A DNA stretch of 24,570 nucleotides from Verrucomicrobiota bacterium (lineage in GTDB: Bacteria > Verrucomicrobiota > Verrucomicrobiia > Limisphaerales > UBA1096): positions 1-24,570 of the forward strand of contig QOAX01000053.1 in assembly GCA_003972865.1 (NCBI GenBank), in the 5' to 3' direction. The notes below the pieces were generated by a model. It did no database searches. It worked only from the letters and a program-made list of their open reading frames with translations, and was not told where the DNA came from. Every line of letters starts with the position of its first letter. Position 1 is the stretch's first letter. A program made the position numbers and the translations under genes. Below, in pieces: positions 7,356 to 15,077 of this stretch.

Positions 7356-9353
7356 TCAGTGGCCCGGGCCGGCGGCGGGCGGCTCGAAGTAGTCGACTCG
7401 AAGCCAGTCGGCGATCAGGCCGACCTCTTTGTCGGTGAGAATTTTTTTCACGCCGAATGCCGGCATGCGGTCGTTGTTCTCGGGGTAAAACTTTTTGTGC
7501 TCCGGGTTTTTCACGAAGTCGATGGTCCATTGGCGCGAGCCGTAGCCGGTGAGGTCGGGGCCGACGGCGTCGGGGTCCGGCTCGCCAAACGCATGGCAGT
7601 CGATGCAGCCGATGTCGTCCTGGAGATACTTGATGCCCTGCCGGATCAGCGCCGCGCCGGCTTGATCGACTGCGGCTTGGCTTGGCAGCTTGGCCTGCGC
7701 GGAGAGCGCCACGGCAATGGCGTCGAGCATTTTGCGTTCCGCTGCGTCGTACTTGCGGACTTTGCGGTTGAGGAATTTTTTATACATGTCGCCGTCCTTG
7801 TGCGCAGTGCCGCCGAAGTAGCGGGGGCTGATGAATTTGTCCGGGTCGAGCAAATCACGAATCCATTGGCGCGTGGCGAAGCCTTTCAGGTCGGGCGCCT
7901 CCGGTGCTTCCTCCGGCTTGGCGCTGGCGATCACGTCGAACGGGCCTTCGGCCTTCGCCTGCAAAAGCGACCGCACGGTTTGCCATTCGTCCTGCGTACC
8001 GGATTTGCGTGCCAGCCAGTCGGGATGCACGGCGTCGCCAGAGAAAAAGCGGCTCGTCAGTCCCGTGCGATTTCCCAGTTCGTCAAGCGTCCCGGCCTTG
8101 GCTAGTTCAACGGCCAAGCCGTCGTGGCCGCCGTATCGGTGGCAACTCGCGCAGTGCTGCGCGAACAGCCGCGCGCCCTGCGTTTTCGGATCGTCCTTGA
8201 GCAGCGACAGTGCGGTGGACTCGATGCCCCGGGCCATGGCCAGGGCAGTCACGCGGAGGCCATCCCGCGCGTCGTCGAGCACGGCCTTTAGGTATCTGGC
8301 GCTGTTCGGCCCGGCGACATCCTCCTGCTTGGCCAGGTACGTGAGCGCGCCGGCGCCGCCGAGGAACACAAAGATGATGCCGATGTTGAACACGTGCCCG
8401 AGCTTCCAGCGGCCGATGAAAGGCATCAGGCAGATCAGGCCGACGGCCATTCCGGGAATGTATATCGCGCCCCACACCTCGTTGCCTTCGCCAAAAAACG
8501 GCAACTTTAGGAATTGGAACAGGAACAGGAAATACCAGTCCGGCCGCGCGGCGGAAAACGGCTCGGAGGGATCAGCCGGCGAACCCAAATGCGCGCCGTG
8601 CACCCACAGCACAAACCCCAACACAGCCACCATCACCGCGAGACAGGCCACGGTGTCCTTGAAAACCTGATCCGGCCAAAAGTAGGCGTCGCGCTTGGCC
8701 ACCGGCTCAGCCGGCGTGATGCCGTGACGACGGAACAGATAGATGTGCCCGACGATCAGCAGCACCAGCATACCCGGCAACACGCCGGCGTGCAGCGCGA
8801 AAAAGCGAGTCAGTGTGTGATGCCCGTACTCGGTGCCGCCGATCACGAGCTTCTGCATCTCCGGCCCAATGAACGGAACCAGGTTGATCAGGTTGGTGGC
8901 GACCTTGGTGGCCCAAAAACCTTTTTGATCCCACGGCAACAGGTAGCCGGTCAGCGACAGGGCCAGCACAAGCAGCAACAGCAGGACACCGAACCAGTAG
9001 TTCACCTCGCGCGGCGCCTTGTAAGCGCCGTCGATCACGACCTGCATCAGGTGCAGCAGCAGCAGCACCGGCATGAACTGCGCCGTCCAGTGGTGGATGC
9101 CCCGCAGCAGCCAGCCGCCGATCATCTCGTTTTGGATGTAGTTGACCGACTCCCACGCGTCGCCGGAGCTGGCGCTGTAGCCCATCCACAAAAACACGCC
9201 GGTGACGAACTGTACGAAGATCGTGAACGTGAGCGTGCTGCCCCAAACATAGCGCCACCGTGAGCCGCCGGGGATATTCTCGAACAATGCCGACTTAGTG
9301 AGCTGACGGATGCCCGTGCGATGATCGATCCAGTCCAGCAGTGACTTCATCAT
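7356..9353 (-). CDS. Cytochrome b fused to two cytochrome c domains (bc complex)
   Basis: Quinol-oxidising membrane subunit of a bc-type complex, joined in one 665-residue chain to its c-type haem electron carrier. Residues 1-210 form the b-haem core. Candidate haem b ligands are H87/H101 and H188/H203, spaced 14 and 15, which is the spacing of cytochrome b6 rather than bc1. PDWYF at 271-275 corresponds to the PEWY quinol-site motif. Further membrane helices run to about 340. The C-terminal half carries two haem c sites, CASCH (401-405) and CIDCH (583-587), with a PAFG segment near 631 that could supply an axial Met from NDRMPAFG. The residue that is Cys35 in b6 (covalent haem ci) is not Cys here. 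The ATG overlaps the Rieske stop by 4 bp, so the two subunits are made together. Confidence 0.95.
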   Translation of the reverse strand: MMKSLLDWIDHRTGIRQLTKSALFENIPGGSRWRYVWGSTLTFTIFVQFVTGVFLWMGYSASSGDAWESVNYIQNEMIGGWLLRGIHHWTAQFMPVLLLLHLMQVVIDGAYKAPREVNYWFGVLLLLLVLALSLTGYLLPWDQKGFWATKVATNLINLVPFIGPEMQKLVIGGTEYGHHTLTRFFALHAGVLPGMLVLLIVGHIYLFRRHGITPAEPVAKRDAYFWPDQVFKDTVACLAVMVAVLGFVLWVHGAHLGSPADPSEPFSAARPDWYFLFLFQFLKLPFFGEGNEVWGAIYIPGMAVGLICLMPFIGRWKLGHVFNIGIIFVFLGGAGALTYLAKQEDVAGPNSARYLKAVLDDARDGLRVTALAMARGIESTALSLLKDDPKTQGARLFAQHCASCHRYGGHDGLAVELAKAGTLDELGNRTGLTSRFFSGDAVHPDWLARKSGTQDEWQTVRSLLQAKAEGPFDVIASAKPEEAPEAPDLKGFATRQWIRDLLDPDKFISPRYFGGTAHKDGDMYKKFLNRKVRKYDAAERKMLDAIAVALSAQAKLPSQAAVDQAGAALIRQGIKYLQDDIGCIDCHAFGEPDPDAVGPDLTGYGSRQWTIDFVKNPEHKKFYPENNDRMPAFGVKKILTDKEVGLIADWLRVDYFEPPAAGPGH

Positions 9354-9976
9354 ACTGGGACCCGATCGCTATGGCCGGGTTGAAAGTTCTGGAACTTCAC
9401 CCACACCTCGGTCTTGTTACGAATCTGAATATCAAGCGGATCCATCCGACGCGGACTCACGCCCACGGCAAGACTGCCGTCCAACTTGAAATTGCTGTTG
9501 TGACACGGGCAGAAGAAATCCTTGTTGCCCGGTCGATAGTCGACGAAGCAGCCCAGATGCGGGCAGACCGTGTGCAGTGCCTTCGGCACCCCATCAACGA
9601 GCCGCAGGTACACCGCACCGATGCTGACGTTCGAGAACCGGTTCCACGCATCCACCTTGTCGGCCACGACGGAGAACTTGGCCGGCGAGCCGTCGGCGGG
9701 GATCGCGTCCAGCGTGGTGACCATGACGAAGCCATCGCCTCCGCCCTTGTTGCGCTTGGCCAAGGGATCGAAATACGACCACACACCCGCGCCAAACGGC
9801 ACTGCGCTGATGAGCGTGCCGATGAACGCGCAGAGAAACTTGATGAAGCCGCGCCGTTCCCCGGCCGACTCCGGCGTGCCGGGCTCCGGTGGATTCACCG
9901 GTTCCTCCGCTTGGCCAACGGATTCGCCGGCGGCGGAGTCGAACGATTCGATCTGGTTTTCCTCTTGGTTTTCCAC
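9350..9976 (-). CDS. Rieske iron-sulfur protein of the bc complex
   Basis: [2Fe-2S] subunit that takes electrons from quinol at the cytochrome b subunit encoded just downstream. GTG at 9976 gives 208 residues. The acidic, proline-rich N-terminus (1-40) is cytoplasmic-like and is followed by ERRGFIKFL and a hydrophobic segment to about residue 68, consistent with a Tat-type signal anchor. Box 1 is CPHLGC (138-143) and box 2 is CPCHNS (156-161). Expected cluster ligands are C138, H140, C156 and H159, with a C143-C158 disulphide. Translation is coupled to the cytochrome b gene by an ATGA overlap. Two palindrome copies are read in frame (LAKR near 9756, VGQA near 9911). Identification is secure; the GTG start lacks an obvious ribosome binding site. 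Confidence 0.95.
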   Translation of the reverse strand: MENQEENQIESFDSAAGESVGQAEEPVNPPEPGTPESAGERRGFIKFLCAFIGTLISAVPFGAGVWSYFDPLAKRNKGGGDGFVMVTTLDAIPADGSPAKFSVVADKVDAWNRFSNVSIGAVYLRLVDGVPKALHTVCPHLGCFVDYRPGNKDFFCPCHNSNFKLDGSLAVGVSPRRMDPLDIQIRNKTEVWVKFQNFQPGHSDRVPV

Positions 9977-10121
9977 CTTGCGCGAGAGGCGGGAGTTTAA
10001 CGCTGGCCCTACGGAGTTCCGAGAAAAAAACGCACCGGCAACTGCGCCGGTTGAATTGTCTCGACCGTGCGGGGTGGTGTTTCATTTACTCACCGGCAGC
10101 GGATGAGCAGTCGCTCCCCGC

Positions 10122-10129
10122 TTGGCCAA
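10122..10129. repeat. Palindrome copy at start of FkbM-like gene
   Basis: Exact TTGGCCAA whose last A is the first base of the ATG start codon of the short FkbM-like gene, in the divergent gap behind the Rieske gene. Confidence 0.85.
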
Positions 10130-10521
10130 TGGCACTCGAAACACTTCAAATCCAACTCGCCGACCGCGAGCACACGTTCACCTACCCCCAAGCCGAGGAC
10201 CAAATGATCCTGTCCGTGCTCGAGGGCAGGGACTATCCGCTGGCCAAGGCGCGCCTCAGCGGCGAAATCATGCGGCTGCAACTCCCCTCGATCGACCTCC
10301 TCAATGTGGACGGAGAGTCCGCCGAGTCGGAGATCCTCCACGAGGTGCTCACCGGCGCACCGGAAGTGCCCATCCGCAACATCTTCGTCGAGTACCACGC
10401 CATCGCCGCCCGCGAATACCTCACCGAGGAACTCCGCCCAAAATATGACGTCCACCTTTGCAGCGTGGCCACGGACCGGCAGGGCACTCTGCTGTTCGTC
10501 CTCAAAGACTCGGCCAGATAA
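10129..10521 (+). CDS. Short FkbM-methyltransferase-like protein, probably truncated
   Basis: A 130-residue reading frame from ATG 10129 whose second half resembles the C-terminal part of FkbM-type SAM methyltransferases: SIDLLNVDGESAESEIL (residues 54-70; family pattern is IDLLKIDVEGAE.EVL), then IRNIFVEYH near 82-90 and a DVHL strand. The N-terminal glycine-rich SAM-binding region (VxDxGAxxG) is missing, and MALETLQIQLADREHTFTYP is not a recognisable replacement. It is therefore either a gene remnant with a new start or a short stand-alone relative. The ATG lies directly on a copy of the dispersed palindrome (10122-10129). It ends 7 bp before the M3 peptidase gene on the same strand. Codon use looks normal. 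Confidence is good that it is coding or recently coding, moderate for the family. Confidence 0.6.
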   Translation: MALETLQIQLADREHTFTYPQAEDQMILSVLEGRDYPLAKARLSGEIMRLQLPSIDLLNVDGESAESEILHEVLTGAPEVPIRNIFVEYHAIAAREYLTEELRPKYDVHLCSVATDRQGTLLFVLKDSAR

Positions 10522-10528
10522 AAAATTC

Positions 10529-12250
10529 ATGTTTGAAAAAATAACCCTCCACACGCCTCGCACGTTCGTGCCGGACGACTTGAACGCTGGCGACTGGGCA
10601 GCACTTGCGCCGCTCTTTGAGCAACTTGAGCAGCAACTCAGTGCCGCCGCCGATGCCGTCCACCTTGAGCAGGCCATTCTCAACTGGGAGGAACTCTCCG
10701 CCGCCATCGCCGAGGAAAGCTCCAAGCGCACCATCGCGATGACCTGCCAGACGGACGACAAAACCGCCGAGCAAGCGTACCTCGATTTCGTCGAGCAGAT
10801 TGAGCCGGAGGTGAAGACGTCCAGCTTCCGCTTGGCCAAGGCGCTCGCCGATCATCCGCACCGCGACGGCCTCCCGGCCAAGCGCTACGAGGTGTTCACC
10901 CGCGACACCGCGCTCGAGGTCGAGTTGTTCCGCAGAGAGAACGTCGCGCTCGAGACCGAGACAACCAAGCTTGGCCAGCAATACCAAAAACTCATCGGCA
11001 GCCTGGCCGTGCCGTTCGACGGCGAGGAACGCACCCTCGTGCAGATGGGCCGCTACCTCGAGGAGACCGACCGGGCACGGCGGCAGGAGGCGTGGGAACT
11101 CGTGGCCAACCGCCGACTCGAGGAGGCCGAAAAAATCGACGGCCAACTCGACGACTTGGCCAAGCTGCGCAACCAGATGAGCGCCAACGCCGGCTTCCCG
11201 AACTACCGCGACTTCGCGCATCGCCGCAGCGGCCGGTTCGACTACACACCGGAAGACTGCCTCGCGTTCCACGACGCCATCGAGCAGGAAATGGTGCCGC
11301 TGCTCAAGGAACTGCACGACGAGCGCCAAGCCGCGCTTGGCATCGAATCGGTGAGACCGTGGGACACGGCAACCGATCCGCAGGGCCGTCCGCCGCTCAA
11401 GCCGTTCGAGGAAGTCCCGCAGTTGATCCGCCGCACGCAGGCGATCTTCGACCAGCTTGACGGCGATCTCGCCGGTTGGTTTCGGACCATGCAGGATCTC
11501 AATCTGCTCGACCTGGCCAACCGCAAGGGCAAGGCGCCGGGCGGCTATCAGGACTCACTGGCCGAGGCACGGCTGCCGTTCATTTTCATGAACGCGGTCG
11601 GCGTGCAGCGCGACGTCGAGACGCTGCTGCACGAGGCCGGCCATGCCTTTCACACGATGGCCTGCCAGGAGGAGCCGCTGCACTCGTACCGCCACGCGCC
11701 GATCGAGTTCTGCGAAGTCGCCTCGATGGCGATGGAGCTGCTCGGCGGCGAATACCTCGGCGAGTTTTACGACGACGCCGAAGTGCGCCGCGCCCGCATC
11801 ACGCACCTTGAGGGCATCGTGTTCGTCTTCCCGTGGATCGCCACGGTCGACGCGTTTCAGCACTGGCTCTACCTGAACTCCGGCCACTCGGTCGCCGAGC
11901 GCGACGCCGCTTGGGACGGCTTGATGGATCGCTTCGGCGGCGGCATCGACTGGAGCGGCCACGAGCGCGCCCGGGCCAAACTGTGGCACAGGCAACTCCA
12001 CATTTTCCTGCACCCGTTTTACTACGTCGAATACGGCATCGCCCAACTCGGCGCGCTGCAGGTGTGGGCCAACAGCAAACAGGATCGTGCCCGGGCACTT
12101 GCCGACTACAAGGCCGCGCTCGCGCTGGGCGGCTCGAGGCCGTTGCCGGAACTGTTCGAGCGCTGCAACACCCGGCTCGATTTCAGCCGCGAAACCGTCT
12201 CCCCGATGGCCGAGTTGCTGCGAACGGAATTGGCTGCGTTGAAGAATTGA
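10529..12250 (+). CDS. M3 family metallopeptidase (oligoendopeptidase-like)
   Basis: Zinc oligopeptidase of the M3 (thimet/oligoendopeptidase F) family, 573 residues from ATG 10529, predicted cytoplasmic since no signal peptide is seen. It would cleave short peptides. The zinc motif HEAGH lies at residues 368-372 in TLLHEAGHAFHTM, and a downstream EFCEVASMAMELLG segment supplies the third zinc ligand Glu, as in the family. The C-terminal part with HIFLHPFYYVEYGIAQLGAL is also typical of M3 peptidases (YVEYGIAQLGALQVW). The start follows the short FkbM-like gene by 7 bp. The long upstream in-frame extension to 10304 is antisense-free shadow of that gene and was not used. Two exact palindrome copies are read as LAK. 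Confidence 0.93.
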   Translation: MFEKITLHTPRTFVPDDLNAGDWAALAPLFEQLEQQLSAAADAVHLEQAILNWEELSAAIAEESSKRTIAMTCQTDDKTAEQAYLDFVEQIEPEVKTSSFRLAKALADHPHRDGLPAKRYEVFTRDTALEVELFRRENVALETETTKLGQQYQKLIGSLAVPFDGEERTLVQMGRYLEETDRARRQEAWELVANRRLEEAEKIDGQLDDLAKLRNQMSANAGFPNYRDFAHRRSGRFDYTPEDCLAFHDAIEQEMVPLLKELHDERQAALGIESVRPWDTATDPQGRPPLKPFEEVPQLIRRTQAIFDQLDGDLAGWFRTMQDLNLLDLANRKGKAPGGYQDSLAEARLPFIFMNAVGVQRDVETLLHEAGHAFHTMACQEEPLHSYRHAPIEFCEVASMAMELLGGEYLGEFYDDAEVRRARITHLEGIVFVFPWIATVDAFQHWLYLNSGHSVAERDAAWDGLMDRFGGGIDWSGHERARAKLWHRQLHIFLHPFYYVEYGIAQLGALQVWANSKQDRARALADYKAALALGGSRPLPELFERCNTRLDFSRETVSPMAELLRTELAALKN

Positions 12251-12264
12251 ACGAACCCTGCGCT

Positions 12265-12285
12265 TGGCCAATCAACGATTGACCA
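12265..12285. terminator. Possible bidirectional hairpin between convergent genes
   Basis: Between the M3 peptidase stop (12250) and the stop of the small membrane-protein gene (12272) lies tggccaatc-aac-gattgacca, a 9-bp stem with one mismatch and a 3-base loop. One arm is formed by a copy of the dispersed palindrome. There is no clear T-run on either side, so termination is only a possibility. Confidence 0.25.
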
Positions 12286-12451
12286 GCCAGAGGACTACGC
12301 CGATCAGCCCGGAGCCGATGATCCCGGCGATGATGCTCCACATTTGGATCTTGCTCCGGAACCGCCGGTTGGAACGCCCCATGCCGGGGAGCAGATAATA
12401 ACGATGCTCCTCATCCCCGTCTTTCGGCTTTTTTTTCCTCGATCCAAACAT
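12272..12451 (-). CDS. Small single-pass membrane protein of unknown function
   Basis: A 59-residue frame from ATG 12451: a basic N-terminus MFGSRKKKPKDGDEEHRYYL, an LLPGMGRSNRR segment, then one predicted membrane helix (about residues 38-57, WSIIAGIIGSGLIGVVLWLV) and a short positive end. The polar N-terminus with a C-terminal helix is a normal layout for a tail-anchored or single-pass protein with the basic part in the cytoplasm. An in-frame start at 12571 would overlap the ThiH start region and adds a low-complexity leader, so the shorter form is preferred. It is convergent with the peptidase gene and divergent from thiH. No family is recognised. Confidence 0.6.
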   Translation of the reverse strand: MFGSRKKKPKDGDEEHRYYLLPGMGRSNRRFRSKIQMWSIIAGIIGSGLIGVVLWLVNR

Positions 12452-12515
12452 CAGGCGCCGCTGTATGACGAGCAACGCGACAGACCCTATTGATCCCGCG
12501 GCCAAATGACAATCA

Positions 12516-12529
12516 CGCTTGGCCAAGCG
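12516..12529. repeat. 14-bp palindrome copy upstream of thiH
   Basis: Exact CGCTTGGCCAAGCG in the divergent gap between the small membrane-protein gene and thiH, ending 24 bp before the thiH GTG. A GGAGGCTCC inverted repeat follows directly. Confidence 0.85.
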
Positions 12530-12553
12530 CGGAGGCTCCGCTAACTTGGCTCC

Positions 12554-13729
12554 GTGAGTTTTGTCGGCCATTTTGACCGGTTGCCCATCGACGCGCTTTG
12601 GCGCCGCGCCCGCGATGCCTCCGCGGCGGAGGCAGCAGCCGCCCTGACCAAGCGCGACCTGAGCCTCGCCGATCTCGCCGCCCTGCTCTCCCCCGCCGCA
12701 CCGCTCGAGCCGTTAGCCAAGAGCGCCCATCAACTCACGCAACAACGGTTCGGCAAAGTCATCCGGCTCTTCGCACCGCTCTACCTCTCCAACGAGTGCA
12801 TCAACAATTGCCAATACTGCGGCTTCTCACGCGACAACCCGATCCTGCGCGTGACGCTCTCGGTCGATGAAGTCGTGCGCGAGGCCAAGGCGCTCGCCGG
12901 GCAGGGTTTCCGCAACATCCTGCTCGTCGCCGGCGAGCATCCCAAATTCGTCTCCAGCGGCTACATGGTCGACTGCGTCGAGGCACTGCGCGACGCCGTG
13001 CCGTCGATCTCGCTCGAGGTCGGACCAATGGAAACCGACGAGTACCGACCGCTCACCCAAGCCGGCGCGGAGGGACTCGTTGTCTACCAGGAAACCTACG
13101 ATCGCAAGGTGTACGCGGACATGCACACCTCCGGCCCGAAACGGAACTTTGACTGGCGCCTCGAGACGCCGGAGCGCGCCCACGCGGCCGGTTTCCGGCG
13201 GCTGGGTATCGGAACGTTGTTCGGGCTGAGCGACTGGAGGCGCGAGACCCTCTGCCTCGCGGCACACGCGCAGTACCTGCTGCGGCACTGCTGGAAATCG
13301 CAGCTCACCCTTTCACTGCCGCGCCTCCGTCCCTGCGCCGGGGAGTTCGAGCCACTGACCGACTTTGACGCCCGCGCCCTCGTCCAGGCCATTTGTGCGC
13401 TGCGCCTGTTTTTGCCGGACGCCGGCATCGTGCTCTCCACCCGCGAGCCGGCCAGCCTGCGCGACCAGTTGATCCCGCTAGGCATCACCATGATGAGCGC
13501 CGGGAGCCACACCGAGCCGGGCGGCTACACAGGTGCCGGGCAGGACAATCTTCACTACACCGAGCGCGGCCGAATCGTCGAACTCGCCGGCAACGCCAGC
13601 GAATGGGCGGCCACCAGCCAGTTCGACATCGCCGACGAACGCGAACCAAGCGACGTCGCTGCGACCCTCACCCGCCTAGGCTACGAGCCGGTCTGGAAGG
13701 ACTGGGATCCGGCTATCCTCGCCAACTGA
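12554..13729 (+). CDS. thiH: 2-iminoacetate synthase ThiH (radical SAM)
   Basis: Radical SAM lyase that cleaves tyrosine to give dehydroglycine for the thiazole part of thiamine. The 391-residue protein starts at GTG 12554. It has the cluster motif CINNCQYC (C82, C86, C89) within LYLSNECINNCQYCGFS, the family segment VYQETYDRKVYADMHTSGPK, and the end QFDIADEREPSDV...PVWKDWD typical of ThiH. The related CofG/CofH and HydG proteins lack this exact ending. No other thiamine gene is present in the window, so the pathway neighbours (thiG, thiS, thiE) must be elsewhere. A GGAGG is present but about 20 bp before the GTG, too far for standard use. The 3' end overlaps the convergent tilS gene by 17 bp. 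Confidence 0.9.
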   Translation: MSFVGHFDRLPIDALWRRARDASAAEAAAALTKRDLSLADLAALLSPAAPLEPLAKSAHQLTQQRFGKVIRLFAPLYLSNECINNCQYCGFSRDNPILRVTLSVDEVVREAKALAGQGFRNILLVAGEHPKFVSSGYMVDCVEALRDAVPSISLEVGPMETDEYRPLTQAGAEGLVVYQETYDRKVYADMHTSGPKRNFDWRLETPERAHAAGFRRLGIGTLFGLSDWRRETLCLAAHAQYLLRHCWKSQLTLSLPRLRPCAGEFEPLTDFDARALVQAICALRLFLPDAGIVLSTREPASLRDQLIPLGITMMSAGSHTEPGGYTGAGQDNLHYTERGRIVELAGNASEWAATSQFDIADEREPSDVAATLTRLGYEPVWKDWDPAILAN

Positions 13730-15074
13730 ACAATAGCAGTTCGCGGGTTGACCCGGTGACTTTGCTGCCGTCGGCGATGCGGAGTTTTTGCACCCAAAAC
13801 AGGCGACCGTCGGCGGCCTCGGCGGCGACGAGTTGGCGGCGCTCGGCTTTGGGGATTTTTTTGTTCACGAACAAGTCCTGCAGCTTGGCGGTGGCGGCTT
13901 GGCCGATGGGCTGAAAACGGTCGCCGGGCTGCCAGTGGCGCAATGTGATCGCTTGGCCAAGCATCTTGGCATCAAAGACTTCTCGGTTCTCCGCTTGGTC
14001 AAGCTCGCGCCACTTGCCCAAGCCGCCGGCCAAGCGTTCCCAGTGAATCTTCAAGCCGGCAAATTCGGTTTCGCCGGCTTGGCCAACGAGGCTGACTTCG
14101 CGCCGGGCCAGCGAGAATTCCGGCTCGGCGACGGACGCAGCCAATTCCACTTGGCCATCGGTGTTTCGTTGCAACCGCTTGCCGGGGGCGACCTCGATGA
14201 CGCGGCCGGGCTCAAGCCGCAACCCCTCGACTAAATCGAACGACGACTCGACATCCATCGCGAACAGTTGCCGCTGCACGACCTGTCGCTGCACGGCAAT
14301 CGGCAACTGCTCGAACGGAGGTTCGCCCGGCCACTCGGCGGCGAGATCGTCGATGCAGTCGGCAGCGTCACCGGCGAGTTGCATCGCCTTGAGAATTTGG
14401 CGGCTCGCCGCTGTGCCAAACTTCCCGGCAAATTGCGGCAGCAACTCGTGTCGGATGCGGTTCCGGAGGAAGCGCGTGTCGGCGTTCGTTGTGTCCTCGC
14501 GAAATTCAATTTTTTCCTGCGTTGCGAACCCGACAATCTCGTCGCGGCGAATGCCGAGCAACGGACGGACGAGCGTCACTCCTGAATCGACCGGCGACGG
14601 CGCGCTGGGCTGCATGCCGGCCAGTCCGCGGTTGCCCGCGCCGCGCAGCAGCCGGAGAAAAAAAGTTTCGATCTGGTCGTCGGCGTGATGCGCCAGGGCA
14701 ACCACGGCCGTCAAGCGCTTGGCCAGGCGGGCGAAAAACTGGTGGCGCAGCTGGCGGGCGGCCGCCTCGATGCCGTCGCCGGTTTCGGCGGCGAGTTGGC
14801 GGGCGTCGCCGCTGTCGGTTTCGAACGGGAGGCCAAGTCGCTCGGCCGCCTGCCCGACGAAGCCGGCATCGGCGTCGCTGTCCGCGCCGCGGAGTTGGTG
14901 GTTGAAATGGGCGACGACCAGGCGGTCGCGCAGATTCAGTCCGGGCGTGGCAAGCAGGTACAGCAGCGCGATCGAGTCGATGCCGCCTGAGACGGCAACG
15001 ATGATGCTGCCGGTTCCCAGGAAGAAGTTTTGCACCCGGCTGATGTCGCCCACTTTTTCGGCGAGCGGATGCAT
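13713..15074 (-). CDS. tilS: tRNA(Ile)-lysidine synthetase TilS
   Basis: Modifies C34 of the CAU-anticodon tRNA-Ile to lysidine, so that it reads AUA. ATG at 15074 gives 453 residues. The PP-loop ATP-binding motif SGGIDS lies at residues 29-34, followed by the family segment VVAHFNHQLRGADSDADAGFV. An AHHADDQIETFFLRLLRGAG segment and FREDTTN-like EFREDTTNADTRFLRNRIRH are both diagnostic of TilS. The C-terminal domain contains LRHWQPGDRFQPIG and LQDLFVNKKIP, as in full-length enzymes. The start follows the stop of the apiosidase-like gene by 3 bp, so the two are probably co-transcribed. Two palindrome copies near 13953 and 14079 are read as LGQA and VGQA. Identification is secure. Confidence 0.95.
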   Translation of the reverse strand: MHPLAEKVGDISRVQNFFLGTGSIIVAVSGGIDSIALLYLLATPGLNLRDRLVVAHFNHQLRGADSDADAGFVGQAAERLGLPFETDSGDARQLAAETGDGIEAAARQLRHQFFARLAKRLTAVVALAHHADDQIETFFLRLLRGAGNRGLAGMQPSAPSPVDSGVTLVRPLLGIRRDEIVGFATQEKIEFREDTTNADTRFLRNRIRHELLPQFAGKFGTAASRQILKAMQLAGDAADCIDDLAAEWPGEPPFEQLPIAVQRQVVQRQLFAMDVESSFDLVEGLRLEPGRVIEVAPGKRLQRNTDGQVELAASVAEPEFSLARREVSLVGQAGETEFAGLKIHWERLAGGLGKWRELDQAENREVFDAKMLGQAITLRHWQPGDRFQPIGQAATAKLQDLFVNKKIPKAERRQLVAAEAADGRLFWVQKLRIADGSKVTGSTRELLLFSWRG

Positions 15075-15077
15075 GGG

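Noticed and set aside
6858..9263. Plus-strand frames of 415, 279 and 249 codons over the glycosylase and cytochrome genes
   Set aside because: Shadows of real minus-strand genes; the 249-codon one is mainly Gln/His from leucine-rich membrane segments.
10090..10839. 249-codon minus-strand frame over the FkbM-like and M3 genes
   Set aside because: Antisense to two plus-strand frames with recognisable motifs.
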